Below, in pieces: positions 38,045-45,605 of a DNA stretch of 45,605 bases. Each line of letters opens with the position of its first letter. Position 1 is the first letter of the stretch. Source of the DNA: Saprospiraceae bacterium (GTDB taxonomy: Bacteria > Bacteroidota > Bacteroidia > Chitinophagales > Saprospiraceae); contig JAJTFM010000051.1 of NCBI GenBank assembly GCA_021298575.1, positions 1-45,605 on the forward strand, in the 5' to 3' direction. The position numbers and the translations under genes were made by a program. The notes beneath the pieces were generated by a model. The model saw only the letters and a list, made by a program, of their open reading frames with translations. It did no database searches and was not told where the DNA came from.

Positions 38045-40693
38045 ATGTCAAGAACCGTTTGTCTGATACTTATTCTGGTACATATTGCCGGAGCCGTCTG
38101 GTCGCAGAGCGTTGTTCAACGCCGTACAGATTTTTCCTGTGAAAGTTGTCGGCCGGGTGAGGCCCTGGTGAAGTTGAGTCGGGAAACGGGTATCAATATC
38201 GTTTTCAGCGACAGGCTGTTTGAGGAGTGCGGGGTCGCTACCTGGAATTTCCGTCAGGTTACTGCTGCAGAGGTACTCGACCGGGTTAGTGCCTGTGCTC
38301 GTGTAAGCTATAAGGTAATTGGCAGTCAGGTAGTCTTTTACAGCCATACGGAACGCTTCACAGTAAGCGGTTTTATAGAGGACTCCGATACCGGAGAGCG
38401 GCTCATTGGCGCCGGACTGATTCTGTTGAATGGCAGTTTGCACAGGGCGGTAACGAATGACTTCGGATTTTTCAGCCTGAGGGAAGAATCAGGTATTTAC
38501 CGGATACAGGCAAGTTACGTCGGTTATAAACCTATCATAACAGAAGTAAACCTTTCAGAGGATAAAAAATTGTATATCAGACTGGAGCCTGACACTCGTC
38601 TGCGTGAGGTAGTCATCAGCGCCAGAGAGCCGGGGGATGCACGGGAGCGCAGAACAGGTAGCCCAGGATACCTGAATCTGAAAGAAATGCGCAGGTTACC
38701 CATGCCCGGCGGGGAGGCGGATTTACTCAGGCAGACAGCCCTTTTACCGGGAGTACAGACGGGGACAGACGGAATCGGGGGGCTGCATATCCGGGGAGGG
38801 AATGCCGATCAGAACCTGTTTTTACTCGATGACGTACCGGTTTACAGTCCGAGCCATGCGCTGGGTCTTTTTTCGATATACAATCCTTCAACGGTGAGCA
38901 GTGTAAAACTGTGGAAGGGTGATTTCCCTGCCAGATACGGGGGCAGAGCCTCTTCTGTGCTCGACGTTCGTACGCGCGAGGGCAATATGCACAAGTACAA
39001 AGGCGAACTGAACACAGGGCTATTTGCCTCATCTGCGGTGGTTGAGGGACCGATTGTGCCTGGTAAATCGTCATTCCTGCTTGGAGGCAGAATGACCTAC
39101 TTTGAGCCCTGGGTAAATTTTTTCAGCAAGAGAGGTAATCTGCTCACGTTTTCGGGAGACGATGTGAGGTACAGGTTCTACGACGGGAACGTCAGGCTAA
39201 ACTACACATTAAGCGACCGGGACAGGCTGTATTTCAGCTATTACCGAGGAGGCGATATTTTCAAAAACGACTTTGAACAGTCGTACACTGATCCGAACGG
39301 ATATATCACCGATAAATCGCGCCTGGCCACCGACTGGGGGAATTCGATTGCGGCCCTGCGCTGGAATCATTTGCTGCGCGACAATCTGTTTACCAATACC
39401 ACAGTTAGGTATAGCAGATTTACCTATCAGAGTCGCCTTGGGTTCCAGTCAGATATAGTGTATCCCAACGGGAAGACCTATGAACTGGCCAACTACGGTC
39501 AGCTCTACCGCACGTTGATACGCGACTGGTCGTGCAAAACAGATTTTACATGGTACGTGTCGGCTCCCCTGATTGTGCGCTGGGGGGTATCCTGGACCAA
39601 TCACAATTTTCAGCCGGGAGTAATCACTGCGAACTTTTTGCAGCCCGGACAGACAGGGAGTAACGTTGATTCACTGGCCAGTATACTGCTCAATAACGAG
39701 AAACTGGGGGCCAGGGAAACAGACGGGTACGTGGAAGGGGAGTGGGAATTCAGTCGGCATTTCAGGCTGGAGGCAGGCATCAATACAGCCTATTTTCAGG
39801 TCAGGGATGCAGATTATACAGTTAATCAGCCCAGACTGAGAATAATAAGAAAGGGAGACAAGGGATGGAGTCAGTGGGCTGGATACCACAAAACGGCCCA
39901 GTTTTTACATCAGATAGGGACATTTAATATCAGTTTGCCATTTGAGTTATGGGTTCCAAGTACATCCAAGGCACCTCCCGAACTGGTTGACCAGTATTCT
40001 GCAGGTATAAGCAAACAGGGTAAAGGCTGGAACTGGCAGGCCGAGTTGTACTACAAATCATTTAACCGTGTACTTACGTTCATATCATCGGGGGATGCAC
40101 TGTACACAGGCGGAGCTGTGGATGCCAGCGGATGGGAAGACAGAATTGCATCGGGTACGGGCACCAGCAGAGGTATAGAAATCACCATCGAAAAACTGCT
40201 CGGGAAAACAAGGGGCAGTATAGTATATACATTGTCGAATAGCGACAGACTTTTTCCGGATCTAAACTCCGGGCGCCCTTTCCCGTTCCGTTTTGACCGG
40301 TTGCACGATCTGAAGATAACCGCGAGGCAGGAACTGACGGACTGGCTGGAGGCGGATGTCATCTGGGGTTTTGCTACGGGTAACCCGATAACACTCACGG
40401 GGGTCAAGTTCAGGCATGAATCTGTGGAGGGAGAGGTTCAGCGGGAGGTGTTTTTCTATACGGAGGTGAATGGCTACAGATTGCCGGTTTACCACCGGCT
40501 CGATCTGGCCCTGAATGCCCGGTGGGGAAACAGAAATATTAAACACACCCTTCAACTGGGAACCTACAATACATATAACCGGGCAAATCCGTTTTATTTG
40601 TATATTGATGCCGGGAGTAGTGTAAAAGGTAAAGCAATTCAGTTTACTTTGCTGCCGTTATTACCTGTGTTCAGGTACGAGATAAAATTCTGA
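38045..40693 (+). CDS. TonB-dependent outer membrane receptor with STN and carboxypeptidase-like domains
   Basis: An 882-residue receptor. A signal peptide (ending AVWSQ) is followed by an STN-type domain (about 30-98, SCRPGEALVKLSRETGINIV), then a carboxypeptidase-D-regulatory-like domain (about 107-185, FTVSGFIEDSDTGERLIGAG through YRIQASYVGYKP). The plug has RQTALLPGVQTGTDGIGGLH and IRGGNADQNLFLLDDVPVY. The remainder is a beta-barrel ending in an aromatic strand (FRYEIKF). The DUF4249 lipoprotein gene follows after 5 bases, a common Bacteroidota pair thought to import an unknown ligand. The STN domain could signal to a sigma system, but no FecR-type regulator is adjacent. Confidence 0.93.
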   Translation: MSRTVCLILILVHIAGAVWSQSVVQRRTDFSCESCRPGEALVKLSRETGINIVFSDRLFEECGVATWNFRQVTAAEVLDRVSACARVSYKVIGSQVVFYSHTERFTVSGFIEDSDTGERLIGAGLILLNGSLHRAVTNDFGFFSLREESGIYRIQASYVGYKPIITEVNLSEDKKLYIRLEPDTRLREVVISAREPGDARERRTGSPGYLNLKEMRRLPMPGGEADLLRQTALLPGVQTGTDGIGGLHIRGGNADQNLFLLDDVPVYSPSHALGLFSIYNPSTVSSVKLWKGDFPARYGGRASSVLDVRTREGNMHKYKGELNTGLFASSAVVEGPIVPGKSSFLLGGRMTYFEPWVNFFSKRGNLLTFSGDDVRYRFYDGNVRLNYTLSDRDRLYFSYYRGGDIFKNDFEQSYTDPNGYITDKSRLATDWGNSIAALRWNHLLRDNLFTNTTVRYSRFTYQSRLGFQSDIVYPNGKTYELANYGQLYRTLIRDWSCKTDFTWYVSAPLIVRWGVSWTNHNFQPGVITANFLQPGQTGSNVDSLASILLNNEKLGARETDGYVEGEWEFSRHFRLEAGINTAYFQVRDADYTVNQPRLRIIRKGDKGWSQWAGYHKTAQFLHQIGTFNISLPFELWVPSTSKAPPELVDQYSAGISKQGKGWNWQAELYYKSFNRVLTFISSGDALYTGGAVDASGWEDRIASGTGTSRGIEITIEKLLGKTRGSIVYTLSNSDRLFPDLNSGRPFPFRFDRLHDLKITARQELTDWLEADVIWGFATGNPITLTGVKFRHESVEGEVQREVFFYTEVNGYRLPVYHRLDLALNARWGNRNIKHTLQLGTYNTYNRANPFYLYIDAGSSVKGKAIQFTLLPLLPVFRYEIKF

Positions 40694-40698
40694 CAGAG

Positions 40699-41631
40699 AT
40701 GAAAAGGCATTTCTATCCGGTTGTAATTGGGATACTTTCTGCGTGCGGATGTGCGCGGGAGGTGGTCATTGATTTGCCGGAAGAGGAGCCAAAAGTGGTG
40801 GCAATTTGTCATTTTACCGAGGGGGAGCATTTCAAAGTCAATATTTCGCTGAGTCAAGAGGTAAACGACGGTTCAGACCCCGAGTTTCCCGGAGAAGTTG
40901 ATGTTACACTTTCAGTAAACGGCCAGTTTTATGATGCGCTGTACCGGGAAAGGGGAGAGGGTAATACATATTACTGGAAGAGTCACAAGGCAAAAATCCC
41001 CAGAGAGGGAATCCGGTATAATCTTGATGTCAGGGTACCGGGATATCCTGTAGCTGAGGCTGGCAGCAGTATCCCCGGACATTATGGTATCACACCTTTT
41101 CAGATACTGACTTCCGACTTGCAGGTATCCGAGATTGGAAACGGGATAAATGAGTTGAGGATACCCATTGAGCTCAAACTTGCGGAGTTGCCGGATCAGG
41201 GAAGGTATTTTGCTTTCTTTCTGAATCACGATATGCAGGTGTACGAATCATTGAATCCAGCTATCCCTGATTACACCAAAGAACAGGTGCCCACCAATTT
41301 TTTATCAGACGGACGCACAATTTCACTCCTGCACAACATCCCCGAGCCGCTTGTACTCATTAATGAAAACTACTGGGACGACAACCGCAAGTCGCTTTAT
41401 CTGACAGCGAGAATACCTTATGATCCGGATACCGAGCGTCCCAGCCGGTTGTACATAACCTGGCGTACGCTCTCAGAGGAATTTTATCGCTACCATCTGT
41501 CCCTTTCACGTCAGGGGGGCAACCTTCCGCTGGCCGATCCTGACGCGGTATTCAACAACGTGGAGGGTGGCCTCGGAAATTTTTCAGGATATTCGATAGC
41601 TATTGACACAATAGCGATTCCGGGTTTTTGA
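40699..41631 (+). CDS. DUF4249 family lipoprotein, partner of the TonB receptor
   Basis: A 310-residue predicted lipoprotein with lipobox LSAC in MKRHFYPVVIGILSACGC. The segment EEPKVVAICHFTEGEHFKVN followed by ISLSQ is the DUF4249 opening, with a beta-rich N-terminal domain. The gene is 5 bases from the receptor stop and no doubt co-transcribed. It likely sits at the cell surface or on the periplasmic side of the outer membrane as a ligand-binding partner; the ligand is unknown. The C-terminus shows the usual YHLSLSRQGGNLPLADPDAV, then a region ending AIPGF. Confidence 0.88.
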   Translation: MKRHFYPVVIGILSACGCAREVVIDLPEEEPKVVAICHFTEGEHFKVNISLSQEVNDGSDPEFPGEVDVTLSVNGQFYDALYRERGEGNTYYWKSHKAKIPREGIRYNLDVRVPGYPVAEAGSSIPGHYGITPFQILTSDLQVSEIGNGINELRIPIELKLAELPDQGRYFAFFLNHDMQVYESLNPAIPDYTKEQVPTNFLSDGRTISLLHNIPEPLVLINENYWDDNRKSLYLTARIPYDPDTERPSRLYITWRTLSEEFYRYHLSLSRQGGNLPLADPDAVFNNVEGGLGNFSGYSIAIDTIAIPGF

Positions 41632-41655
41632 AATCGGAATTTTGTCCTACATTTG
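41627..41655 (+). promoter_or_regulatory. Promoter for malate dehydrogenase
   Basis: TTTG at 41627-41630, 17 bases, then TACATTTG at 41648-41655, an exact -33/-7 layout. The -33 box overlaps the last codons of the DUF4249 gene. In the leader a small CCCC/GGGG hairpin (41685-41696) lies 17 bases before the ATG. Confidence 0.65.
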
Positions 41656-41713
41656 AGCCACTTTTCACAATTGTTCAACAAACACCCCGCGAGGGGGGTC
41701 AATACCTAAGCAA

Positions 41714-42655
41714 ATGAGCAAAATTACTGTTGTTGGTGCTGGAAACGTAGGCGCCACCTGCGCGAACGTTCTGGCACATGAAGACATTGTCAATGAGGTA
41801 GTATTAATTGATATTCAGGGGAATATGGCCAAAGGCAAGGCTCTTGACATGTGGCAGCAGGCACCTGTTGACGGGTACTCTACCCGGGTTGCCGGCGGAG
41901 ATGATTATGCGCTAACAGCTGGCTCCGATATTGTTATTATCACAGCCGGCATCCCGCGCAAACCGGGTATGAGCCGCGACGACCTCATTTCCACCAATGC
42001 CAAAATTGTGGTGTCGGTTACCCAGAATATCCTTAAATACACAAAGAACCCGATTATCATCGTGGTCTCCAATCCGCTCGATGTAATGACTTACGCTGTA
42101 TGGAAGGCCTCGGGCTTGTCGGACAAGCGGGTCATAGGCATGGCTGGCGTACTTGATACAGCTCGTTACCGTGCTTTCCTTGCAGAGGAACTTGATGTAT
42201 CACCAAAGGATATTCAGGCTATGCTGATGGGCGGTCATGGAGATACCATGGTACCATTGCCGCGTTACACTACTGTAAGCGGTATTCCTGTAACCGAGAT
42301 GATCAGAAAAGATCGTCTGGACGCAATCATTGAGCGCACCAAGGTGGGTGGCGGCGAACTCGTGAATCTGATGGGAACATCTGCATGGTACGCGCCAGGA
42401 GCTGCCGCAGCACAGATGGCTATCTCTATCCTGAAAGATGAAAAGAGAATTTACCCGTGCTGTGTCCGTATGAACGGGCAGTACAAGCTCAAGGATATTT
42501 TTGTTGGTGCTCCGGTAAAACTCGGTAAAAAAGGCGTTCAGGAGATAATCAAACTCCGCCTGAAAAAAGACGAACTGGAACTCCTGCATAAATCGGCCGC
42601 AGCCCGGGTATCGGGGCAGATCAAACACCAAAGCTGCCCCGATATTCCGGCTTAA
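41714..42655 (+). CDS. mdh: Malate dehydrogenase (LDH-like, NAD-dependent)
   Basis: TCA-cycle enzyme interconverting malate and oxaloacetate; 313 residues. The NAD-binding motif is VGAGNVGATCA followed by VVLIDIQ with the discriminating Asp. The mobile loop TAGIPRKPGMSRDDL has the two substrate-binding Arg residues. The catalytic His lies in MGGHGDTMVPL, and a further Arg in DTARYRAFLAEEL. It belongs to the LDH-like MDH clade found in Bacteroidota and Chlorobi. It is preceded by a strong promoter; the next gene starts 17 bases after the stop. Confidence 0.97.
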   Translation: MSKITVVGAGNVGATCANVLAHEDIVNEVVLIDIQGNMAKGKALDMWQQAPVDGYSTRVAGGDDYALTAGSDIVIITAGIPRKPGMSRDDLISTNAKIVVSVTQNILKYTKNPIIIVVSNPLDVMTYAVWKASGLSDKRVIGMAGVLDTARYRAFLAEELDVSPKDIQAMLMGGHGDTMVPLPRYTTVSGIPVTEMIRKDRLDAIIERTKVGGGELVNLMGTSAWYAPGAAAAQMAISILKDEKRIYPCCVRMNGQYKLKDIFVGAPVKLGKKGVQEIIKLRLKKDELELLHKSAAARVSGQIKHQSCPDIPA

Positions 42656-42672
42656 TCTAATTTGTTAACTTC

Positions 42673-43209
42673 ATGTACTTAAACCAGACGCTTTGGTCTT
42701 CGATGATCACTGCCAATGGCGGAGAAGACCTCTACTCTATAGCAGAAAAGCAGCCCGTTCTGCTCGTTTTTCTAAGGTTTTTCGGCTGTTCTTTTTGCCG
42801 GGAAGCCATCAATGATATTTCCAGAAGGAGATCATACTTTGAAAAACAGGGATTCAGGGTTGTGTTCGTTCACATGGCTGATAATCAGGGAACTGCTGAC
42901 AAGTTCTTCAGGAAATACAAACTGTATCCCGTTGACCACATCAAGGACCCCGAGAAGAACTATTACAGAGCCTTTGGCCTCGGACAAACAACGACGGCGC
43001 AGTTGCTGACTTTCATGCACTGGATGCGCGGTTTCCAGGCTGCAGTCATCGAGGGTCACGGGGGATCTCCCCTATTGAATGACCCCGACCTTGGCGACGG
43101 GCTCCAGATGCCCGGAGTATTCGTCCTGTATCAGGGTGAGATAAAGCGCTCATACATTCACCGGAATGCCTATGATCGCCCCGATTACGAGGAAATATGC
43201 CAGATATAA
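42673..43209 (+). CDS. Thioredoxin-fold AhpC/TSA-like protein with CxxC
   Basis: A 178-residue soluble protein with a peroxiredoxin/thioredoxin-like fold. The opening strand LLVFLRFFGCSFCREAINDI carries a CSFC pair where redox enzymes have their active-site Cys. Later LQMPGVFVLYQGEIKRSYIH is typical of peroxiredoxin-like AhpC/TSA or SelL-related proteins. The middle has an unusual Met/His-rich stretch (LLTFMHWMRGFQ). It starts 17 bases after mdh and may be co-transcribed with it. Peroxidase activity is plausible but not established for this subgroup. Confidence 0.82.
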   Translation: MYLNQTLWSSMITANGGEDLYSIAEKQPVLLVFLRFFGCSFCREAINDISRRRSYFEKQGFRVVFVHMADNQGTADKFFRKYKLYPVDHIKDPEKNYYRAFGLGQTTTAQLLTFMHWMRGFQAAVIEGHGGSPLLNDPDLGDGLQMPGVFVLYQGEIKRSYIHRNAYDRPDYEEICQI

Positions 43210-43296
43210 CTCAATTTATGAAGAGTTTTGCCATTTTTCCTGAACGATTCACGAATTTGGTTGTTCTCCTGTAATTCTGCATTTAAAAAGTTCTGA

Positions 43297-43806
43297 ATGG
43301 TTATGCCTGTCTGGTTAACTTACTCACTCATCACGCTGGCAGCTTATGTCGGCATGGAATTCATGGCCTGGTTTACACACAAATTTGTCATGCACGGTTT
43401 CCTTTGGAACTGGCACGCCGACCATCACCAGCCCAAACACGAAAAAGATGGTTTTTTCGAGAAAAACGACCGCTTTTTCCTCGTATTCGCCATTCCTTCC
43501 ATGTTTTGCTATATGACTGGTGGACTCACCGAGCATTTCTGGGTGCTGTTCATCGGTGTGGGGATTTCTCTGTACGGTCTGACTTACTTCCTCATTCACG
43601 ACGTATATATTCACAGACGCTTCAGCTGGTTCCGTCAGCTGGACAGCAAGTACTCACGCGCTATTCTTCGCGCACACGGGACGCATCACTCCAAAAGGAC
43701 CAAAGAGGAAGGTGAGTCATTCGGATTGCTGGTTATTCACCCCAAATTCTTCAAATCACGTCAGCGTCAGGAGGACGACCGGCTCCTGAAAAACAATGTC
43801 GAGTGA
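43297..43806 (+). CDS. crtZ: Beta-carotene hydroxylase (CrtZ-like, fatty acid hydroxylase superfamily)
   Basis: A 169-residue membrane di-iron hydroxylase with about four helices. The eight-His pattern is visible: HKFVMH, HADHH, HDVYIHRR and HGTHH. These match bacterial CrtZ enzymes that convert beta-carotene to zeaxanthin. The ATG at 43297 or the one two codons later (43303) could be used. No other carotenoid gene is in the window, so the substrate assignment rests on family similarity. The gene end overlaps the next start by 11 bases, implying translational coupling with the GNAT-like gene. Confidence 0.85.
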   Translation: MVMPVWLTYSLITLAAYVGMEFMAWFTHKFVMHGFLWNWHADHHQPKHEKDGFFEKNDRFFLVFAIPSMFCYMTGGLTEHFWVLFIGVGISLYGLTYFLIHDVYIHRRFSWFRQLDSKYSRAILRAHGTHHSKRTKEEGESFGLLVIHPKFFKSRQRQEDDRLLKNNVE

Positions 43807-44854
43807 AGTCATATATACGGAAGGTGAGTATTCTATTCATCGAAGAAACGGTCTGACCGACGAAGCCAGATACGTACTCGAGAACGCACCTCTCGGAACA
43901 GAAGGCGTTGTTTACGAGCACCTGAACAGGGATGAGCATATAGTGCATCTTCACAACCCTGTATTACTTTCTATTCAGGAGGGCGACAAGATACTTGGCA
44001 CAGCTGTTTTCTGTCAGACGGCAGTAAATGTTGGCCCTCGTATTTTCAATGCCTGTTACGTCAGGTATTTCGCAGCTTCCGGAGAAATCAGGGGTAAAGG
44101 TATCATGAAGCACTTTTCTGGCAAGACTATGGAGGCAATTCGCCTGGGTGAAAGTCAGAAAACCATATATTTTGCATCTGTTGAAAGAAAAAACCATCGT
44201 TCTTTCAAGGTGGTAAGTGGTGCAGGCTACGAGAACCTCGGTGTAATGCGAACCAACGGATTCAGCCGTTTTTTTCCGCGCAAATCGTCTTCACTGGAGA
44301 GAATATCAACTGAACAACAGCGTGCGGAAGTGCTTGGGCTGCTCCGCAAACAGTATCAGGATCATGCACTGGTGCATTTCAACTCCATATTTCTGCACGA
44401 CGACTACTATGTTATCCGGCACGAGGGCAGGATTGTGGCAGGTTGTCAGTTTCACCGGGTTAAATGGGCAGTCAGAAGTATGCCGGGCCTGACAGGCAAG
44501 CTGATTGTTAACCTGACGCCCTATATCCCTTTGCTCAACCGTCTTTTCAATCCCGCTTCTTTTGATTTTCTGGGATTTGAGGGCATTTACTGCGTGCCCG
44601 GCTATGAGAATCGTCTGGAAGAATTGTTTGAGGGATTACTCCGGCAGGAAAACAGATATTCAGCTATGTACTGGATGGCAGAGACTTGCCCTGTAAGGCA
44701 GCGAATTCAGGCCGTGATTCGCCCGGGGCTACTGCACTCCTTTGTGCAGGATGCTCATACATATATAATGGCATCGGCAACCGGACTTAATGAAGATGAA
44801 ATGTCTGATTTGAGAAGAAGACCGTTGTTTGCTTCTGCTTTTGACTATACATGA
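43796..44854 (+). CDS. GNAT-like protein of unknown function
   Basis: A 352-residue soluble protein. The N-terminal half looks like a GNAT acetyltransferase: CYVRYFAASGEIRGKGIMKH fits the acetyl-CoA-binding V/I-x-x-x-x-R/Q-G-x-G/A region, followed by IYFASVERKNHRSFKVVSGA and GYENLGVMRT. The C-terminal half (from about residue 185) may be a second, degenerate GNAT-type domain. I recognise no named family. It overlaps crtZ by 11 bases. The substrate is unknown; a link to carotenoid modification would be speculation. Confidence 0.7.
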   Translation: MSSEVIYTEGEYSIHRRNGLTDEARYVLENAPLGTEGVVYEHLNRDEHIVHLHNPVLLSIQEGDKILGTAVFCQTAVNVGPRIFNACYVRYFAASGEIRGKGIMKHFSGKTMEAIRLGESQKTIYFASVERKNHRSFKVVSGAGYENLGVMRTNGFSRFFPRKSSSLERISTEQQRAEVLGLLRKQYQDHALVHFNSIFLHDDYYVIRHEGRIVAGCQFHRVKWAVRSMPGLTGKLIVNLTPYIPLLNRLFNPASFDFLGFEGIYCVPGYENRLEELFEGLLRQENRYSAMYWMAETCPVRQRIQAVIRPGLLHSFVQDAHTYIMASATGLNEDEMSDLRRRPLFASAFDYT

Positions 44855-44856
44855 AC

Positions 44857-44864
44857 TACCTTTG
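44857..44864 (+). promoter_or_regulatory. -7 box TACCTTTG before the last gene
   Basis: Exact TAnnTTTG match between the GNAT-like gene and the next ATG at 44883. No -33 element at the usual spacing. It predicts a leader of only about 12 bases. Confidence 0.4.
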
Positions 44865-44882
44865 TGCTTCATTCGATAAAAT

Positions 44883-45440
44883 ATGATCAAAAGTCCCGAC
44901 CAGTTAGCCTTGTTACAGGCAAAAGCCCGGCAATACAGAGATGCACTCCAGAACACCGCCCGCTTCCGCCTGATCTGGCAGGAAGGAGTCCAAAAGAATC
45001 TTGTAACCTGGTTAAAGGAACTCGCACAGAACTGCAACCTCACAGTCGAAATCGAGGAGAGAATGGAGGTAGAGGGACTTGAGTCTGTTATTTTCTCACT
45101 GGGTCTTGTGCCAAGCGGGCTGAAAGAGATACTTGAGGGCAACAACCGACGCGATCTGATGCGACAAAATGGCTCCCTCATTTATCAGCAGTTATTCAAC
45201 GGAAGGGTAATGGCATTAATCAATCTTCCGTATATTGAGAAGTACGGGCAGCCTCAGGAACCGAGATCTGTAGCTATTTTCAGTCCCGACGAGATCACAG
45301 AAGACAAGGTGGCCTCCCACGTGGCCGAATTTCTGACTGACCTGACCATGTGGGAGAGCTATGATGACGATTCCATGCAGCCTGCAACACGCATCGGTTT
45401 CAAATCGGAGCAACCCGTAGCCGGGGGGCCTGAGGTTTAA
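44883..45440 (+). CDS. Conserved-looking soluble protein of unknown function
   Basis: A 185-residue acidic, mostly helical protein with no signal or membrane segment. It starts MIKSPDQLALLQAKARQYRD (helix), followed by a short mixed region (VTWLKELAQNCNLTVEIEER) and a beta/helix part (GRVMALINLPYIEKYGQ). I do not recognise a family. Codon use and length are consistent with a real gene, and a -7 box lies just upstream. Its stop codon TAA directly abuts the foldback repeat at 45441. A repeat-caused truncation cannot be excluded. Confidence 0.72.
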   Translation: MIKSPDQLALLQAKARQYRDALQNTARFRLIWQEGVQKNLVTWLKELAQNCNLTVEIEERMEVEGLESVIFSLGLVPSGLKEILEGNNRRDLMRQNGSLIYQQLFNGRVMALINLPYIEKYGQPQEPRSVAIFSPDEITEDKVASHVAEFLTDLTMWESYDDDSMQPATRIGFKSEQPVAGGPEV

Positions 45441-45601
45441 GAGCTTGTTCAGGATTATCTCGCCGAGTCAAAAACGTCTCATTTTTTGCCTTTTTTCACC
45501 TTTTTTCAGTTACGTAGCTCCGGCTATGCGCCTTCAAAAATGCAAAAACTGACAAAAAATAAGCCTGTTTTTGCCACCGGCAGAGAATCCTGAACAAGCT
45601 C
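45441..45601. repeat. Foldback MITE-like repeat with 16-bp perfect terminal inverted repeats
   Basis: The left end GAGCTTGTTCAGGATT (45441-45456) is the exact reverse complement of the right end AATCCTGAACAAGCTC (45586-45601). Inside, both arms are imperfectly complementary, with T-rich (left) and A-rich (right) stretches, and meet at a central dyad around CGTAGCTCCGGCTATGCG. It encodes nothing and would fold into a long hairpin as RNA. A decayed shorter relative lies at 7519-7603. The bases after it run to the window edge, so full extent is uncertain. Confidence 0.8.
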
Positions 45602-45605
45602 TAAA

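Overview
The window looks like a chromosomal segment of a Bacteroidota bacterium, probably Saprospiria- or Chitinophagia-like. Genes are dense and mostly housekeeping. Several intergenic regions carry the phylum's -7 promoter element TAnnTTTG. The gene content also fits: an Alternative Complex III (ACIII)/aa3 oxidase cluster, a TonB receptor with a DUF4249 lipoprotein, a DUF2805 protein, a CRTAC1-type VCBS lipoprotein and a TIGR03805/TIGR03806 pair. No rRNA, tRNA, CRISPR array or complete insertion sequence was seen. The order-level placement is inference.

Layout. 1-9000: a partial minus-strand ORF at the edge, a DUF2805 protein, a CcoI/CopA-type copper P1B-ATPase, an orphan PAS histidine kinase, a YihY/BrkB membrane protein, a FadM/YbgC thioesterase, an SDR enzyme, a YhhQ-type transporter with a lost 3' end, and arginine deiminase. 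9100-12016: a VCBS/ASPIC lipoprotein and a small outer-membrane-like protein. 12100-29000: the respiratory core, in the order leader unit, actA, actB (interrupted), actC, actD, actE, actF fused to coxB, coxA, ctaB, two COX3 genes, COX4, terminator, then an SCO-like protein, a DUF420 protein and a small CAMCK protein. 29000-37960: DUF2752, YqaE/Pmp3-like, coaD, pruA, DUF721, an ECF sigma with a putative anti-sigma, a diheme cytochrome with a beta-helix protein, a glycosyltransferase and dusB. 38000-45605: TonB receptor plus DUF4249 lipoprotein, malate dehydrogenase, a thioredoxin-fold protein, a CrtZ-like hydroxylase, a GNAT-like protein, an unknown protein and a foldback repeat.

How the genes work together. 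ACIII (ActABCDEF) oxidises menaquinol and passes electrons through c-type hemes to an aa3 oxidase (CoxA/B/C/D). CtaB supplies heme O for heme A. The SCO-like and DUF420 proteins sit where oxidase assembly factors normally sit, and the distant P1B-ATPase could deliver copper. No heme A synthase (CtaA) is in the window.

Most interesting points. (1) actF and coxB form one 971-codon reading frame, which would covalently tie ACIII to the oxidase; an out-of-frame TAATAATAA at the junction marks where separate genes probably once ended. (2) actB has an in-frame TAG exactly where a segment of the protein appears to be missing. (3) Upstream of actA there is a self-contained promoter-hairpin-T-run unit, which could be a small RNA or an attenuator, followed by a second promoter. 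(4) Two copies of a foldback MITE-like repeat are present, and one abuts the truncated end of the YhhQ gene. (5) The SCO-like protein lacks the copper-binding CxxxC motif.
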